64,000 nucleotides of DNA from Microbacterium sp. YJN-G. Lineage in GTDB: Bacteria > Actinomycetota > Actinomycetes > Actinomycetales > Microbacteriaceae. The notes beneath the pieces were generated by a model. The model made no database searches. It was given only the letters and a program-made list of their open reading frames with translations, and was not told where the DNA came from. Shown here piece after piece: positions 62,184 through 64,000 of this stretch. The position numbers and the translations under genes were made by a program. How positions within the stretch are numbered: the first letter of the stretch is position 1; the number at the start of each line of letters is the position of its first letter. The stretch spans positions 1,860,001-1,924,000 of the forward strand of contig NZ_CP060402.1 in assembly GCF_015040615.1 (NCBI RefSeq), written 5' to 3'.

Positions 62184-62776
62184 GCGTTGCTCCGATACAG
62201 ATGATGCTTTGCGATGTACTGGACCACTCCATCCGGTACCAGATACCAGACGGGCTGCCCGTCCTCGACGCGTTCCCGGCACGCCGTCGACGAGATCGAC
62301 AGCGCCGGCACCTCCAGCTGGCTCACCTTCTCAGTAGGCAGTCCGTCCGTGCTCAGCACATGGCCGGGGCGGGAGACGGCGACGAAATGGGCGAGATCCC
62401 ACAGTTCATCATGGTCCCTCCAACTGAGAATCTGCGCTACGGCATCCGCTCCGGTGATGAAGAACAGCTCGGCATCAGGGCGCTGCGTCTTGAGATCGCG
62501 CAGCGTGTCGATCGTGTAGGTCGGCCCCGCCCGGTCGACGTCCACCCGGCTCACGGTGAAGCGGGGGTTGGATGCCGTGGCGATGACCGTCATCAGGTAC
62601 CGGTGCTCGCTGAGCGAGACGTTCTGCTTCTGCCAGGGCTGACCGGTGGGCACGAAGACGACCTCATCGAGGTCGAAGGAGTGTGCGACCTCGCTCGCCG
62701 CGACCAGGTGGCCGTGGTGGATGGGATCGAAGGTGCCACCCATCACCCCGATGCGAGGTGCCCGTGATTGCTGCAT
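62180..62776 (-). CDS. nadD: Nicotinate-nucleotide adenylyltransferase
   Basis: Transfers AMP to nicotinate mononucleotide in NAD synthesis. The 198-residue protein has the nucleotidyltransferase motif [15 protein letters not shown] and the family segments [27 protein letters not shown] and the [10 protein letters not shown] substrate-binding motif (ISST-x2-R). ATG 62776 is directly at the fold start. Its stop overlaps the ATG of the repeat-rich gene (ATGA). Confidence 0.96.
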   Translation of the reverse strand: MQQSRAPRIGVMGGTFDPIHHGHLVAASEVAHSFDLDEVVFVPTGQPWQKQNVSLSEHRYLMTVIATASNPRFTVSRVDVDRAGPTYTIDTLRDLKTQRPDAELFFITGADAVAQILSWRDHDELWDLAHFVAVSRPGHVLSTDGLPTEKVSQLEVPALSISSTACRERVEDGQPVWYLVPDGVVQYIAKHHLYRSNA

Positions 62777-62782
62777 GCGCGC

Positions 62783-62995
62783 CTAGTGGCCGTGGCCACC
62801 CGTGCCGTGCTTCTCGGCGTACGCCTCGGCCTTCGCGGAGTGACGGTTGGCCACGTTGCGGTACGAGAGGGTGACCAGACCCAGCGCAGCGAAGACGACG
62901 GCCGCGATGATGCCGTAGATCAGCGTCTCGGCGGCCACGTTCCCGTGGCCCTCCGTCTCCGCTGCGGCCATCGCGATCTGAGCGACGAGGTTCAT
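62783..62995 (-). CDS. Small single-pass membrane protein
   Basis: A 70-residue protein with one membrane helix (TLIYGIIAAVVFAALGLVTL), then a basic and His-rich tail ending GTGGHGH, which could bind a metal. GGAG lies five bases before ATG 62995. It sits six bases upstream of nadD and just after proA, so it is probably in the same transcript. Function unknown; conserved position in related genera (from memory). Confidence 0.75.
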   Translation of the reverse strand: MNLVAQIAMAAAETEGHGNVAAETLIYGIIAAVVFAALGLVTLSYRNVANRHSAKAEAYAEKHGTGGHGH

Positions 62996-63044
62996 TCTGG
63001 CTCCGTTTCTGGGCGGTCGGGCAAGCGCCTGACCAGTCTAGTCC

Positions 63045-64000
63045 TCAACCCCGGGTCTGACCCGAACCGCGCGCCAGCCATTTCGTGCTGGTCAGCTCGG
63101 ATACTCCCATCGGGCCACGGGTGTGCAGCTTCTGCGTCGAGATGCCGACCTCGGCGCCGAAGCCGAACTCCGCGCCGTCGGTGAAACGGGTCGAGGCGTT
63201 GGCCATCACGACCGCGGAGTCGACCTCGGCGAGGAAGCGCTCGGCGTTGCGCGAGTCGGTCGTGATGATCGACTCGGTGTGGCCGGTGCTGTACCGGCGG
63301 ATGTGGGCGAGCGCGTCGTCGAGCGTGTCGACGACCTTGATGGCGATGTCGAGGCTGAGGTACTCGGTCGACCAGTCCTCCTCGGTGGCGGGGATGACGT
63401 TCGAGACGAGCCCGGCGACCATGTCGTCGCCGTGGATGGCGACGCCCTCGCTCTGCAGCGCACTGGCCACAACCGGCACCAGCAGCGGCGCCGCCTGGCG
63501 CAGCACCAGCACCGTCTCCACCGCGTTGCACACGCTCGGCCGCTGCACCTTGGCGTTGACGACGATGTCGCGGGCCCAGTCCACCGGCGCCGACTCGTCG
63601 AGCACGATGTGCACGACCCCGGCCCCGGTCTCGATGACGGGCACGGTCGATTCGGTCACGACGGTCTCGATGAGCGAGGCGCTGCCCCGGGGCACGAGCA
63701 CGTCGATGAATCCGCGGCCGTGCATGAGCGCCTTGGCGCCCTCGCGCCCGAAGTCGTCGACGGTCTGGATCGCCTCGGGGTCGATGCCGACGGACCTCAG
63801 CGCGTCGCGCATGACCTCCACGAGCACCGTGTTCGATTCGCGGGCGGCGCTGCCGCCGCGCAGCACCACCGCGTTGCCCGCGCGCAGCGCGAGAGCGGCG
63901 ATGTCGACGGTGACGTTCGGGCGCGCCTCGTAGATGGCGCCCACGACCCCGAACGGCACCCGCACCTGCTCGAGCGCGACGCCGTTCGGCATCCGATGCC
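63045..64000 (-). CDS. proA: Gamma-glutamyl phosphate reductase (5' end beyond the window)
   Basis: Reduces glutamyl-5-phosphate to the semialdehyde in proline synthesis. About 318 of the usual 420 residues are present; the N-terminal quarter lies beyond the right edge, and the frame is open to base 64000. Visible parts: VPFGVVGAIYEARPNVTVDI, LRGGSAARESN, the catalytic cysteine in VQRPSVCNAVETVLV, VIPATEEDWSTEYLSL and the terminal GPMGVSELTSTKWLARG. It leads into the small membrane protein-nadD-rsfS cluster, a classical proA-nadD linkage. Confidence 0.96.
   Translation of the reverse strand, partial: HRMPNGVALEQVRVPFGVVGAIYEARPNVTVDIAALALRAGNAVVLRGGSAARESNTVLVEVMRDALRSVGIDPEAIQTVDDFGREGAKALMHGRGFIDVLVPRGSASLIETVVTESTVPVIETGAGVVHIVLDESAPVDWARDIVVNAKVQRPSVCNAVETVLVLRQAAPLLVPVVASALQSEGVAIHGDDMVAGLVSNVIPATEEDWSTEYLSLDIAIKVVDTLDDALAHIRRYSTGHTESIITTDSRNAERFLAEVDSAVVMANASTRFTDGAEFGFGAEVGISTQKLHTRGPMGVSELTSTKWLARGSGQTRG

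Overview
The window is about 64 kb of GC-rich, gene-dense DNA with the gene order and protein types of an actinobacterium of the family Microbacteriaceae; Microbacterium is my best guess from the proteins (inference, no search was run). Most of it is housekeeping chromosome organised in long minus-strand runs whose genes overlap by ATGA, GTGA or TGATG, plus shorter plus-strand units. Many first genes start six or seven bases after a TANNNT-like -10 box, the signature of leaderless transcripts.

Layout. 1-3991 (minus): dusB, dgt, dnaG. 4051-5891: glutathione peroxidase and a Tat-type secreted phosphoesterase, ended by a strong hairpin. 5982-11071: a DsbA-like oxidoreductase, a tandem pair of P-loop kinases, a DUF222/HNH protein, a lipoprotein and a PKD-like secreted protein. 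11314-17246: recO-uppS, a TRIC-type membrane protein, leuA with a leucine leader-peptide attenuator, a lipoprotein and a quinone oxidoreductase. 17248-28250 (minus): lepA, DUF1990, hemW, a CIRCE-controlled hrcA-dnaJ unit, rsmE, HIT, phoH, ybeY, corC and era. 28508-34202: a complete peptide ABC importer with a fused double ATPase. 34289-42204: hydrolase, rpsT, holA, comEC-comEA and leuS. 42263-51147: pabB, dedA, an App1-type phosphatase, a GT2 glycosyltransferase, a GH3 lipoprotein, a flavin monooxygenase and a Ca2+/H+ antiporter.

51170-60132 is the accessory part. Two ABC ATPases, one with an AbrB-like tail, have lost their permease: only its last 63 residues remain, joined to a frameshifted IS5-type relic. 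Next come a GNAT enzyme, an HspR-like MerR regulator divergent from hsp20, and a J-domain protein (a small heat-stress cassette). Then comes a small integrative element made of a coiled-coil protein, a 61-residue protein, an excisionase, an IS256-family insertion, and a tyrosine integrase that carries an Lsr2-like DNA-binding segment inside its core-binding domain. It abuts the 3' end of a tRNA-Ala(GGC) gene. The chromosome resumes with rsfS, a repeat-rich membrane-anchored protein, nadD, a small membrane protein and proA, which runs off the right edge.

A 25-bp repeat (core CCTTCGACAGGCTCAGGGACC) is scattered through the window, mostly between genes. One copy lies in frame inside lepA and adds about ten residues to the GTPase domain.
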